Part shown: in pieces, positions 46,445-59,688 of the stretch
Numbering within the stretch: the first letter of the stretch is position 1
Layout: the number at the start of each line of letters is the position of its first letter
Source of the DNA: Osmia lignaria lignaria
Lineage: Eukaryota > Arthropoda > Insecta > Hymenoptera > Megachilidae
Direction of reading: 5' to 3'
NCBI RefSeq assembly: GCF_051020975.1
Contig: NC_135037.1
Span: 4,030,001 to 4,094,000 of the forward strand
DNA length: 64,000 nt
Notes under the pieces: model-generated
Told to the model about the DNA's origin: nothing
Seen by the model: only the letters and a program-made list of their open reading frames with translations
Database searches by the model: none
Position numbers and translations under genes: made by a program

Positions 46445-48347
46445 TACACATATTCATATACATTGTAATCAGGTTGAAATATATTTTATGAGCGGTAAAA
46501 ATATTTTATATTTTATATACATAGCAAATAAATTCTCTATTAATTTGAACATACGTGTTCTACGATTTATAATCTAGAAATATCGTTTCTGTATAACCGG
46601 AACAGATAACGATATAAATAAGCCAGAACCTTTTTCGTTCATAATTATTTTAAGATTATTTCGGTTCTTATAAATGTTTTGAGAACCGAAACTGACATCA
46701 TAGCTGTTTTCAATAATAGGGATTCCCCGTGCCTTAAATTTGAATTTTTACATACTATGTAAACCGCAGGATTTTCGAAGCAATAAACATGAGTAATAAT
46801 TTTAATGCATTTGGTTTCTTGTTCATATTCGTTGATTTCTATACTATATAACCTATTTAGATGAAATCTACTTTTTGCGTGGATAGCAATGCCACTTAAC
46901 ATTTATATCTTCCCAACGAATCATCCGGCTCTAACACCTGCTATTTACATTCATTTGCATTTCAGTTTGATTAGTATGTAGCTCAATGAACACAATCTAT
47001 ATGAAGAGAATAAACACGGAGGGGGAAACCCGGTGCAGCCTTGGATGTCCCTGGGTTAAAGTTTCGTAAAAGTTCATTATTGACCATTAAAATATCGTTT
47101 TTAAAAACACGCTTTTTCGACGTTTTAATTATTTTCAATAAAAATTTTGAATATCCAATAATTATATAGCATAAACAAAAACTGAAGGATAACAATAATC
47201 GCCATAAATCCTTCCCCCAAATATTGTTTTTTATGTAAACAGCTATCTACAAAATTTCTGTCAAATCCGGTTTGATAGGTTTTCGAAAATTTAGCCAGTA
47301 ATAATCGTTAATTTGCATTGGAAACGTATAAAATAAACTAAACCACATTTATATGTATATAAATACCTATGTCGATAAGGAGTAGCAGCCTTGAAAGGAA
47401 GTGGTATAACACGTGGCTGTCAGCTGATGCATGCGCGTTTACTGACTTTCCAGCTGTTGACTGATTTGTAATGTTACATCACTAAAAGTTTAGAGATCCT
47501 TGCAACCAAGTATGAATTAGAACTATCGCTCACAGCATGGAGCAGTGTAAGTTCTGTTTTTAATATGTCTGTAATTGTACTTTTTTATTTATCTATACTT
47601 TATGACATATCTATATACTCTTTATTCATTAATAGTCTACGTTTATCGTTTTACGGTTATTTTTGTTCAAATTCATATTAAATGATTTACATGTATTATA
47701 CTTTTCATTGTATCAATACACTTTTATTTAATAAACAATTTACTATAATCAGTATAATATATTCTATAGAACTTTGTACTTATACGCACGCAAAAACAAT
47801 ATTTATGATCTACATACATGCTATTGACAGAATTAATTTATAACGAGTCACGATTGAACGTACATATACGTGTAAGTATATAAAGTAGAACTACTGTTAA
47901 ATAATTTGAACTGTTTATGATAAATTGAAATGTAAAACAGATTTATATTTTTGTGAAAGTGTATATACATAACATAAATTAAAAATTGTATGTAAAAATC
48001 ACTAACATAAAAGTCTTCAAATTTAATAAAATCATGCCAATAACGTATATATACGGACGAGTGCGTATTTATATTAATTTATAAATGTTTTGTTTACTGC
48101 ATTAAATAAAATGTTTAACTTTCAGATTCTAATTTTCATTTATAATATAAATATTATTTTTTTGCTTATTTACAGTTTCTGTTATGTTGTTAAAAAATTT
48201 ATAATGGTAATTATCATTTTCCTGTAATATATTTACTATGTAAATATATAAAAAGAAAAGGTAAGTACATTAATTTAAGTCTAATAAATATATTCTCAGA
48301 AAAATAACAACTGCTTGCTTTATGAAGGTTAATGAAATATAGAAAAT
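46445..48347 (+). other. Upstream region and 5' UTR of the dicarboxylate carrier gene
   Basis: AT-rich sequence. A GC-richer patch at about 47390-47550 contains two CAGCTG E-boxes and a probable 5' exon ending at 47547 before gtaagt. That exon begins a tiny upstream reading frame (MEQ...) that stops almost immediately after splicing to either candidate acceptor (about 48176 or 48326). No separate gene was seen. Confidence 0.45.
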
Positions 48348-50325
48348 ATGGAAGATAAGACAAAAAAGTTATCACACTGGTATTTTGGTGGACTTGCTTC
48401 TGCAGGTGCTGCTTGTATAACCCATCCCTTAGACTTGTTGAAGGTAATTTAATTATTAAATCTTTTATCTTATGCAATATAAATTTTAACTTTCCAATGT
48501 TTTCCTCTTAAAATAATAAAATGATGTAAAAAGTGGATTATTACAGTTAAGAAAAATATATATACTCACATTACAGGTTCATTTACAAACGCAACAAGAA
48601 GGTAAAATATCTATAGTACGATTAACAACTTCTATAGTACAAAATCAAGGAATCTTAGCTTTATATAATGGCCTTAGTGCTTCATTACTTCGCCAACTTA
48701 CGTACTCTACAACAAGATTTGGAGCATATGAAGTAAATTTAATTATATTATATGCGATATACAATTTTATTATATACTTTCAATGAATTATACACACATA
48801 GGTGGGTAAACAAACTTTTGAGACACCTGGACATCCATTATTATTTTATGAAAAATTATTACTAGCGGGATTTTCTGGTGCAGTTGGCGGAGTTCTTGGA
48901 ACACCAGCAGATATGATTAATGTACGCATGCAGAATGATATAAAACTTTCACCTGAACTTAGAAGGAAGTAAGTATATAATTTTCTATGTTTATCTAGTT
49001 TTATTTCTATTGTATATTAATTATTGTAGTTATAAGCATGCTTTGGATGGAATAGTATGTGTAGTTCGACAAGAAGGTGTAGGTCAGTTATTTAGTGGAT
49101 GTTCTACAGCGACATTAAGAGCAGCATTAATGACTATTGGACAACTAAGCTTTTATGATCAAGTTAAAATTACATTGATAGAAAGTGGTTATTTTCAAGA
49201 TAATCCTGTAACTCATGTAATATCAAGTGTAGCTGCAGTAAGTATATTTAGATAGCACATAGATAGCTAGTATGAAGAGTAAGTTATTTAAATGTAATTT
49301 ACTAAATAAGTTTGGGTTTGAATTTTTGGATTTTCTGGAGGGCAGTGTTGTAAGAGAAACAAACTTCTATATTTTTCAATGATCTATAATGTCAATTTGT
49401 TGACTTTCAATGTTTTGTTTTTCGTTTTTAATTTATTTTAATCTATTTTCTTCTTTTCTATTAATGGCATACATAAAACACGATAACCTCATTTAGCAGA
49501 ATATAAGTATTTATCACATATTTAAAAATAAGTATATCTTTCTCAGTATGCAATAAATGACAATCCCATAATCTTCTGACATGTAGAGATTAATTTATCT
49601 TATTCATATCACAAACATTTGAGATATGGGATATTACATAACAAATGTAGCAGTAGTTTTAGATAATCGCAACACAGTAATAAATTTTTTATATTTCTCA
49701 CACTTTAGAATAACATGCACCAGCAAAAAAAAGTTATTAATAGATTAATGAAATGCTTAATTAAATAGTAAATATTACTTTGACTTGAACAACATTTTAA
49801 ACATTTTAATAAAAGAATGTATCTAAAGTATCTTTTTAAAACAGAATTGAGTTATGTTATGTGTTAAATAACTTACCCTATGTGTTGTATAAATTAATGC
49901 TTTATTTACATAGTATTTTTAATGTAAGGGTGCGGTAGCTACAACTCTTACACAACCATTAGATGTTTTAAAGACACGAGCAATGAATGCTAAACCTGGA
50001 GAATTTAAGGTAATTTTAATAATGAAACTCAAATATGTTGAAATATTTTTAATTAAACATTATATTTTATTTTATAGAGCTTAATGGATCTATTTTTATA
50101 TACTGCTAAACTTGGGCCATTAGCTTTCTTTAAGGTAAGTTTTATACTTTCGTTTAAGCTTTATATGTACTGCAAAAATATAATGTTAAAAAAAACCAAT
50201 TCAATGTTTAATTTTAGGGGTATGTACCTGCATTTATCAGATTGGCTCCACATACCATTTTTACTTTTGTCTTTCTGGAACAATTGAGAGCTAATTTTGG
50301 ATTCTATCCTACTACTGTAAAATGA
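48348..50325 (+). CDS. Dic1: Mitochondrial dicarboxylate carrier (SLC25A10-like)
   Basis: Inner-mitochondrial-membrane exchanger of malate, succinate and related acids for phosphate. Coding exons: 48348-48443, 48577-48732, 48802-48968, 49030-49237, 49929-50009, 50078-50134, 50218-50325. They sum to 873 nt (290 aa; human 287). The three mitochondrial-carrier repeats are present, with signature motifs PLDLLK, PADMIN and PLDVLK at the end of the odd helices. FGGLASAGAACITHPLD, NVRMQND and KGYVPAFIRLAPHTI are characteristic of dicarboxylate carriers. The start MEDKTKKL fits the short family N-terminus. Other members of the SLC25 dicarboxylate/oxoglutarate group are the main alternative. An AATAAA lies at 50612. 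Confidence 0.94.
49238..49928 (+). other. 691-bp intron of the dicarboxylate carrier gene
   Basis: AT-rich intron. I see nothing in it. Confidence 0.6.
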
Positions 50326-53300
50326 TCATAAACATCCGGTGATTAGGTGAAGTATTTATGTAGGAATTGTACAAAACAAATAATTAGCACAAATATGATG
50401 AAAATAAGTCACCAAACGTTTGTCCTAACATTGCTAACAGCTAAAATTTGAATTATAGCTGTTTTATACTTTGTGAGTTAACTTATCAAGCTCAATAATC
50501 CATCCAAATATTTATAAATAATACTTCATGATAATTTCCGAATTATCATTAGTCCAATTTGTTTATAATAATATACATAAATATGCAAAAACCTTGTTAC
50601 AATAGTTTTAAAATAAATAACACTCATAGAAAAATATTAAATAACTAAATTCAGATAGGACAAACGTTATTCTTTAGATTGAATTTGTTGTTAAATTTAT
50701 GTGCATGTTACGAACTATCTTGTATAAAATTTTTATATCTTTACATTATCATTTCTTTAAATTTTACCATAATCATATTTGTACAAATGTTAAAGTATAT
50801 TGATATTTGTAACATTTACAAATTATTATTGTTATGCTAATGATACGCAATTAGCACGCAAATTATTTTACAAAGAGAAAACCAATATTTTTGTTTAGTT
50901 TTGTACAACTATATAATTATTAAGAGATTGATATCTCAAATCATTATCGTTTTTTAAGCTTGATATAAAATAGTTTCATAGTGGTTCATACATTCCTAAA
51001 AATATCATTATACTTATAATACTATTGTATACAGAGTTATATTTTTTGACATACAACAGTATATTTTCCTTATACAAAACTATTCGTTTTATAAGTGTTG
51101 ACAAAAAGTCCTTAGAACAAAATATTTTTTTAATTTGTTAAAATGTTATAGAAATTCTATCAAAATAAATTTATCCTGTAGTTATAAATGTATCTGTTGG
51201 TTTATATACATTTAAAATAACTGAATATTAAACTACTTAAGGCTTAAATAAGTAATTACATAAAGTTATGTTAAAACATGCACCTATAAATGCAATACTA
51301 TAAATTTATAATAAAAAAAACAAATTTCAGGAATAACAATTTTCTCAAAATCCTTAGTATTAAATTGTAATTATTTTAACTGGTAATTGAAGTAGTTAAA
51401 AAGATCACACTAATAATTTGAAGTAGCATATGACTCTTACTTCGAGACAGAGTGATAAGATGCTTTTTCTATCTTTTTGTTATTAGTGTCAAGAAATTTT
51501 AATATGCTTTGATTTATGAAAAAATACATGCCATGCTAAAAGGTAATGGAACGGATAAAGGTAACTATATATATCAATATTATAATAATCCAGGAAATGT
51601 ATTAATACATTAATTGTTAGTTACATTGTTTAATAACATATAAATTTTATTTAATTAAAAAAAATAATACAATACTGTTTTTGTTACATTGTTTACACTG
51701 AAACAATATTAGTTGAAAAATATACTAAATGATGGTAAACATAAAGAGTAATGATAATAAAAAGACTACAAAACATTACTAGTCTTCAATCTAATAATTA
51801 CTTATTGAAATATTTAAAATACCTCTTATCATTACTTCATATCATTAGAATACTTCTTCTACTTTCATTATGGTGCAAAATGAAATACTTACATTCCAAA
51901 TGTTGTTTTCAAATTCACTATAATATTTTGATAACACTGCAAATGATATTTAGGTTAACTTTTCACTGAAGATTAATATATATAATTACCTTTCATGTCA
52001 ATATACAAAATATTAATTATATTGAAAATGTGACATAGTAAAAACGTATCACTTGAAAATTACACTAATTTAATTACTATAATATGTAATAATAATATTA
52101 TAACATAGCCATACACACAAGTATTTACTTACGCACACGTCCGGAAATTCCCGTGATCTTGGAAACGAGTGCCATCTATTTTATTTTAGTACAAAAATAT
52201 GAAACACATTTGCATGGCAAATACCTTTTATCGGTGCCGTTAAAAATAGACATGTGGAGTCTCATAGTACCTATTGTCACTAATGAAGAGCAAAAGTTTC
52301 GTGATTCTTCCGTTAGCCACCCAACGCTGCAATCGTGAAAAATCCAACACGTGTACAACTTATATAGTTGTATTGTACGTACAATATTTAAAAAATAAAA
52401 ACATAAAAATGGCAGTAAATGGGGATAGAATGATGTGTAATGACTTGTTTCTATTAAATTAAGACAGAATAAACTATTTATAAAAAATGTTCTTTTAACA
52501 ATATTGTACTTAATATGTAAGTACACTATGTCCATTGATTGTACACCCAGTTGCCTATAATCACAGAAAACCGGTTAACCATGCTGCTGTGTTGGACCAC
52601 GGCCATGTTTTGTGTCCCATACTGAATACCTTTGAAACCAGTTTGGAGCATCACCTCGATAATATTTATAGGCTTATGGAATGATAATTTCTGTCCATAA
52701 CGGTACTACGTTAAATATCGTCAGCTTATACTACGCATATGTATATTAGATTTGTGTAAATTAGGTAGTTGGTTCCATATTCTCTTTTCTAACATACACT
52801 CGTTTAAGTTTCATACGAAACTTCAGGATCTCAATTTCTATTTAAATTTTGAAATAAACAAAATCGAATAACCACAAACAAATTTTCTCATCTGTTTCAT
52901 TTCAAAATGTGCATAATTAATTGCGTAACCAGACGAGATGTGTCTGCAATATTTCAATTCATTAAGGATTTGACTTCTATATTTAAATTATAATTGTGTT
53001 ACAATTGAGTGCGCAAACGAGCGTGCAAACGTTTATCTCATCGATACACTAAAAGTTAAATTTTCTGCGTTAGAGCGAAAAAAGTTGCAATTTGCTAAAG
53101 AAGGACGAGGGTTATTTTTTTTGGAGTACACCATATGTATAAAATCACTCCTTAACATACGCACGTAACACACCCATACTTATTCAATCCGTTTTCACAC
53201 TGCTTTCACGTCGCGTGTACCATTGTATGGACCGGCCTTTGTCGTCGGATCACATAAAGGAACTGTTTCTTCAATGGTGGCAGACAAATTACAGAAACGC

Positions 53301-55300
53301 GTTCTTGACCATCGAAAAGGCGAAAGTGGACACGTGTGTCTTCAGTCGATGATACGAGACAAAATTCTATAGTATCCAGTAAAAATTATGTATAGTAAAT
53401 TCCATTAAAATCATTGATCAAATATCTTATCTTAATTTCTTTTTATAACAAATAGGATAATGGACTATTTGAGAGATAGGATACTTTGATTTTTCGAAAT
53501 GGAAACTTCATTAAAATCGAGCCATGGTAATAATGACCAAAGCTTCCTTCGCGTGAATGTATATTGCACGCACCGTCCGTTATTATTGTTTTTCATTGTT
53601 ATGCTTTTTTTTATCGAAAGCATTGTTCGACGAAACACTCGTGTTCCGGTTGCGTGTAGATCGTAACTTAACCCTGTATTTAGGCGTGTGTAGTTTGATT
53701 CAAAGGAATTTCTGTAGTTGGTACTGTTCACCGCTCACAAGAAGTCTCGCGGGACGGCATAGGGGCAAGAGGGGTCAACGAATGCACTTAAAGAATTCCA
53801 CAACGAAATATTTTTTAGTGTTTCATTTCTTTATACATCAAATTCTGTCGTGTCCTGAAATATCGTGCCTGTAAGTGCAATAAATACCGGGGTTCTATTG
53901 TCTGGCTTTAGCTCATCCGTCGATTTACCACAATGCCGTGGTCAGCTCCTTGTGTCGATCCTCCTTCGTGGTTAAATGTATCGATGGTTCTCTGACCTTC
54001 TTTCCTCAAATTACGGCATCGTGAATCGAGCTTGCCAATTCTGGCTGAAGGCGTGTCGAAAATGACAATCAGTTACTCGAAATCAAATCCGTGGTGAATA
54101 GACGTAGGCAGCAATTTATGTCCTGGTTAAGTTAGGTTAGCTGTTGGCACTGGAGGAGAATCTAGCTGTTTTACCAGGAAATTCAATCGTGTTTCTGTGT
54201 AACACTAATTGAGAACAAGAAATAAAAATATCGTCCATATGAAATTACTACTTCGTATGTTACTGTTAATTCAGGTAACGCAAGATTCTCGGATCGTGTG
54301 GTAAATTCGAGTAAAAATATTGAACGATATAATGAATCGAATCAGGGGCAGGCATTAGCGGTTCAATTTCCGTTCCAAAACATCTACAGGAACTACGATT
54401 AATTACTTGCGTTGGTGAACTCGTACACCTTGATTCGATGTCTCGATCAATTAGAACGGACATATGAATTAGGTTTCATATCTTATACTTTGGAAGCTGT
54501 TGCAATGGTTACATAGGGAGCATACTTGTTGGCGGCATTTATCGATAACAAGTGATGTATTTACAGCCTCCAGGTTATGTCCATTCGAGTACAGGCTAGA
54601 CGGGCGTGGAATACACGGGCTAGTATGAACGCAGGATGTGCGCTTGTATTTACAAATCATGGTATGTAGCGTGCGCGTAAAGCCATTCTTAAACTCGCAT
54701 ATCCTTTGCTCTTGGTCTTTTTTACGATCTGTTTAATGATCCTCGCATAACTCTCGCGGAAAACGTGCGCTAACGAATGCAACGAAGAATTTCTCTCGCA
54801 TTACAGGGAAAAATTATTCGTATCCTCGTCGGACGTGGCAACAGACAGTACCTAAGTTTCTCACTAGTTACCCTTTGTCGGTTGTTATTGAATTATTATT
54901 TTGTCGAGTGTAAGGCTGTGTTTTATTTGAAACGTAGGTTTTATGATGGTACGCGCGACTCGTTACTCTTGCGTATAATTTTTTATGAATGTTGGAAATT
55001 ACATGTTTGTTTCCGGAAAATTACTAGATTTCTTCTTGGTAATCTAAATAATTTTATTATTACCATTATTATTGTTCTTACGTTTTTATTTTTTATAACT
55101 ATATACATAGAAATGTGATTAGAATATTTGCTTGCAATTTGAACACATGTCTGCCCAATACGGCCATCCGTCAATGGCTACCCTATTTGTTAATTCGCGC
55201 TCATTTCGCGAAGCGATAGATGTCGCTTTTATTGAATTTTAACATTTTTTAACATTGTTAAAAGTTTAGAACTTTCCTGTTAGAACTATTAGAACTATTA
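50326..55300. other. Gene-poor AT-rich region
   Basis: The dicarboxylate carrier 3' UTR occupies the first part (AATAAA at 50612). The rest contains only short open frames without recognisable protein similarity or consistent splice sites. GC rises from about 53.1 kb onward. Confidence 0.45.
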
Positions 55301-55420
55301 GAACTTCGGAAATTTGAAACTTTAGAATTTTTAAACTATGGAATTTTTGAACTTTGGAACCTAGGAATGCTAGAACTTAGGAACGTTGGAATTACGGAAC
55401 GTCGAAATCGTGGAACTATA
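55301..55420. repeat. Degenerate array of fifteen 8-bp units
   Basis: Reading in strict steps of eight from 55301 gives GAACTTCG, GAAATTTG, AAACTTTA, GAATTTTT, AAACTATG, GAATTTTT, GAACTTTG, GAACCTAG, GAATGCTA, GAACTTAG, GAACGTTG, GAATTACG, GAACGTCG, AAATCGTG, GAACTATA. All fifteen begin RAA. Two 9-bp GAACTATTA units precede them at 55283-55300. No coding sense was found. Confidence 0.88.
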
Positions 55421-56796
55421 CATACAACTTTGAAATTTTTTAACCTTTAAATCTTTAATAATTCGATATATTTTTCTAAGAAATAATATAAGACTATAGA
55501 AACCTTCGATTCGTTCTTCCATCGACGTAAAAAATACTCAACCCTGAAATACAAAGTTGTACATAATATCGTATTAGAAACACGCGTCCATAGGCATTTC
55601 CTCGTTCGCTCATTTGGCTAAGGAAATTTGCATAATCGTGTGTATGGCATCGCAATAGGACGGAAGGGAAAGGAAGGGACACGACGACCTTGCAGATGCG
55701 ATACGTATGCGACAGGGCTCTCTGAAAAGGCGTAAACGAAGAGAAGCAAAAAGAATCGGAAACGAGATTCAGTTGGACTACGTTCGAACCTCTGTATGTC
55801 CATTTCGCGTAGAACATAACCTGCCGGATATTTGCAATTAGTCGCATTCCTTGCAGGGTCGACTGTCGTAGGGATACCTTCATTCGCGTGATGGTTAATT
55901 GCCCCCTGTCCCTCCCTGTCACAGTGATAATGTAATTTTCAATCTGTTGATTTGCTGGCTTCGATTCGACGACAGAATGAATTTTAATTGAACTCCTTTG
56001 ATTGACATAACCGAGAAACAGGAAACGTTACATAGGTATTCGAAATATGTATAAATGATTTTTTATCGTGATAGAACATAATCGCGTTGTTAGACCGGTT
56101 TTATTTTTTTCGTAACATTTAGTTGTCAGTCACATGTTAATTTCACATGTTTCATAATGAAGACGAAGTTGCTCGGTTAATCTAATAAGCAAAGATATTG
56201 CAATAAAACTGATTGCGATTCTGAAGAGTAGTTTAGTGACTATCAGATAAATTGGCCAAGTAATTCTGTAATTGGTTTCAGTTTTATTTTCAATAAATGG
56301 AAATTAATTTGAACTCTCGTCTTCTGTTATCTAAAAAGCTGATTTTTATTGTTCCAAACCAAAATGGGACTCGACTGAAAACGTGACTGGTATTCAATTA
56401 CAGGATCCAGTTTATATACGTTATCCACTCTAGTTTCGAAAGCTGTTTATCAAAGTAGCACACTTGTACCTGTTCGAGTAATAATGTTATCAATCATTCT
56501 GTAAAATGCTAATTGATTGCGAATGATCTGTAACGAGCAATGTATTTCAGCATCATGATATTTAAATCTTTCCCAATTCTCAGTGTATAAAAGATAATGG
56601 TACATGAAATTATCCCAATATCCTCGAAAACGCCTTGAAAATGTCTCTAATAATCCTTGAAAGATGTGGATGATTAATAAATTTTCAAATTTAACAATAT
56701 GATTGTCAATTGTTTAACTGTTGAATAATTAAAAGAAAAAAATTAAACCCACCTAACCTAACTTAACGTGTTCGGATTATTTTCAATTTGACCGCG
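55421..56796. other. Noncoding stretch between the 8-bp array and the mobile-element cluster
   Basis: The minus-strand open frame at 55494-55922 has no recognisable domain or splice context. Nothing else is supported. Confidence 0.4.
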
Positions 56797-56910
56797 TAGC
56801 CATTGGCGTAACTAGGATTTTATTCTAGGGTGGACCAAGGCCCTTAGAAGTTTAGAAATTTTAGAACTGGAATTCTGGAATTTTTGAATTTTGGAGGGGT
56901 GCAAATTTTC
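56797..56910. mobile_element. Fragment of the GGCGTAACTAGG element family
   Basis: Starts GGCGTAACTAGG, followed by TTTTATT.TAG.GTGG and CCCTTAGAA, the same order as the left end of 58491-58699. Its interior contains in-phase 8-mers GAATTCTG, GAATTTTT and GAATTTTG (56870-56893). The right end is missing. Confidence 0.6.
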
Positions 56911-57080
56911 AATATATCAAAAACGGAGTATTCATTAAATATCCTAATCACATTCCAAATCACCTTATAATCCTTGGAAACCCTCAATGACGAAAATTTT
57001 AAACGTGTCGAAAACAGTACTCGATAATACACGAAATCATTAAAAAGTCCTTCAAAAGTCCTACTGTTCTAAATTGTCTT

Positions 57081-57798
57081 ACAGTGATGAGGATAGCGCC
57101 CGCACGAGTTGTTATCAGTAATGTCCCAGGGTGCCCCAGCAGCGGGTCTCGTTTCGTCGCCGATAACAGTCGGTCCGCGCATATACCTGCTCACAGCGGG
57201 CAGCCAATGAAAGAGCCGGTTCGGCGTCGACCATCTTGCGCGGCTCCGCTTTCGAGTTCGGAGTCGCGTGGCGGTTCGGTTCGGCTTGCAGTGTACGCTG
57301 ACGGGGCGAGCCGTGACTGACTCTGTTCTGTGCCTCGTGCGTTTCGTGCCTTTCCATTCCGACCGCATCGCCCGTGCCTTTTCTTTCGTCGTTGAAAAAC
57401 AACGGCGACCCGTGACCGTTCAATTCCACTGGGACAGTGTTTCGATCCCGTTCGATGTGACTCGTGACTGTCAACAGTTGTACTGCGAAGTTGACGTCAA
57501 GTGTTTATGTTCGAGATCTCTTCGAGAGAACCGCGTGACCGTCACTCGAGAGACGCATAAACAAGGGGACGAATGAGTTCTTTTATACTCGGGTTTGTTT
57601 CGTATTTCGCGCGACCGAGGGATTAAATCCAGCTCTGTTTACTTAAAGAAGGTTTCTTACGGAGCAACGGGTGTTAATTGCGTCCAAGCGTGATCTTCCT
57701 CGCGTTGTGATCAGCCATTGACATCGTGAATGGTGGATGACAGGAATTTTCGGAGCTGCTTCGAGTGTCATTGGATTTCAAAGCTGTGCTGTATAAAG
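57081..57798 (+). promoter_or_regulatory. CpG-rich promoter and probable first exon of a gene running off the window
   Basis: A sharp rise in G+C and CpG over about 57080-57600 stands out from the AT-rich surroundings. A GTAGGT donor at 57799-57804 follows AAAG. An ATG at 57730 opens a frame of 23 codons that reaches this donor in phase 0, so the exon may be 5' UTR or begin a protein. Downstream exons were not found, so the gene cannot be named. Transcription in the opposite direction is also possible. Confidence 0.5.
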
Positions 57799-58490
57799 GT
57801 AGGTTAACTTTATTTTATTTTTCGACTATGGATATTTATGCGTGTATTAAATTTGTATTGTCATAGAGAATCATATAAGAATTAACATTTTTTTATCAAT
57901 GAAAGAAGACATTGTCAATTAGAATATACGAATCAGATTTACGATGTAAATTGTATTCATTGTCGTTGATTAGCAACAAACGAGGCGCGAAAAAAAATAT
58001 TAGACCGAGTATTTTATGTTGACAAACGACCTTCGTTACGCTACGTGGCACTGACATCTTTGCCATAAAGAAACCATGTCGCACAAACGACGCGCAATTG
58101 CGACTAGTATTTGGTATAGGAGAACGATATTATTTGATTTAACCTTGCACTTTCGCTAAGGTACTGGATCGTCAGTATATTGCGTCTCTTGTATGTACCC
58201 CCGGTATTTGACATTTATTTTTTGTCGCTATCCGACCGATATCAATCTCTTGACACTGTCCTATCAGCATTATTTGAACAGTCGTTGTGTATCATTGTTT
58301 CGGCCATTATCTATAATTTGTCCACTTGTTTCGAGCGTTTCGGTTTTTTCTTTGATATTTTAATGATGGCAGTGAAGATAGACATTTTTAATTAGAAACA
58401 TGAAATTATTAAAGATATAGATGCCTAACATAGCCTTTTCGAGTTATTTTCAATTTAATCACAAATGGATTAAATTAGTATCAGCAGTTA

Positions 58491-58699
58491 GTGGTGTAAC
58501 TAGGGTTTTATTTTAGAGTGGGTGAGGTCCCTTAGAAATTAAACAATTTTGAAATTGGTGTTTTACAATTTTGAAATTCCGAAGTTTTGGTAATTTGGAA
58601 TCTTGAAATTTTTCCATGCTAAAATTTTTAAATAGTGAGGGAGCTTATTCACATTTTGGGGGGGCTGGGCCTACCTTGGTCCCTACCTAGTTACGCCAC
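58491..58699. mobile_element. 209-bp TA-flanked MITE, GTGGCGTAACTAGG family
   Basis: Ends are GTGGTGTAACTAGG and CCTAGTTACGCCAC, flanked by TA at 58489-58490 and 58700-58701. The interior is AT-rich with several GAA-starting 8-mers in register (GAAATTCC, GAAGTTTT). No coding frame. Confidence 0.8.
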
Positions 58700-58703
58700 T
58701 ATC

Positions 58704-58868
58704 AGTAGCGTAACCAGAAGGGGTAAAAAGGGTCAATTAAGAAATTAAAAACTTTTTTTGGAATATTTTCAAAAATTTCACAAAACAATAATAGAGAAAA
58801 TTAGACTTAGCATAATCACGATAACTAACAAGGTATTTATAAGGCCAACCAATTATGGTTGCGCCACT
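58704..58868. mobile_element. Related MITE with AGTAGCGTAACCA ends
   Basis: Ends AGTAGCGTAACCAGAA and TTATGGTTGCGCCACT form an imperfect inverted repeat of about 16 bp. The element begins only four bases after the previous one. Its interior resembles 59689-59901 (TGGAATATTTT, AAATTAGA, ATCACGAT...). Confidence 0.65.
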
Positions 58869-59688
58869 AAACTATATTGCAAATGGTATGACGTAGAATG
58901 AAAATTATTTGGAAAAAAGAAAATTTGTTGACAATGGTGTCTCGAAGCGTGTGTGTTTTTAACTTTGTCTCTTTTTACTCCATTGTTAAGCGACGAATTT
59001 CGTCAGCAAAGGGATTCGAAAGACCCACACGTCATTGTCTCTCGTCGCGAACAATGAACCATTTACCATGTTCGACACTGCATATTTTTTTGTGTTTTTT
59101 TTTTTCTGTCTTGTGTGAATACGAAACGCGAAAGGCGAAAACTTCCAAAGGCTTCTACGGCGCCTCTATCTGCATACGATGCATCTGTTTATACATAATC
59201 GCGAGTCTATGAATCATATTTGATAATAACACACGTAACTTATCCTTATGCAAATAAACGTACAACAATTTAACACTATAGTCGCGAAATGGACCGTTGG
59301 AGAAATGTATGGGATTATTTTATTCAAAATTACGTTTTATTCTATTCTCTTTTTATCACCGTATACAGATTTTTATAGTTTAAAAATAATAACACTTCAA
59401 GGATAATTAGACATTATTATATATATTTCTAATTTTACAAGTGACAGGTTTTTATGTTTAACAAATTATACTCATGTTTAATTATTCTTTATTTAATACA
59501 CAGAAGGGTAATGATTTCATATTTTTTATTAATACTTGTTTAGTGTATTTAATTGATTAATTTTTTAATTTAATATTTCAATGTGCCCTTTAGAAATACT
59601 ATTTCTATAATTTAATATTTATTATTTTTTTTTGTTCTTTTAATTGCTTGAAATCTAAAGTTATAATCAATTAACAGTGACCACCACA

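Noticed and set aside
46171..46577. Overlapping open frames on both strands
   Set aside because: They lie across the 192-bp MITE and its palindromic ends. The same frames would appear in the other copy, so they reflect repeat composition.
54120..54142. TTAGGTTAG-like sequence (and CCTAACCTAACTT near 56755), possible interstitial telomere repeat
   Set aside because: Only one or two units of TTAGG, far too few for telomeric DNA.
55494..55922. 142-codon minus-strand open frame
   Set aside because: No recognisable family, no splice context, and another frame of similar length overlaps it.
57069..57576. Open frames on both strands of the CpG-rich block
   Set aside because: GC-rich DNA lacks stop codons by chance. 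Four overlapping frames in both directions argue against a real protein.
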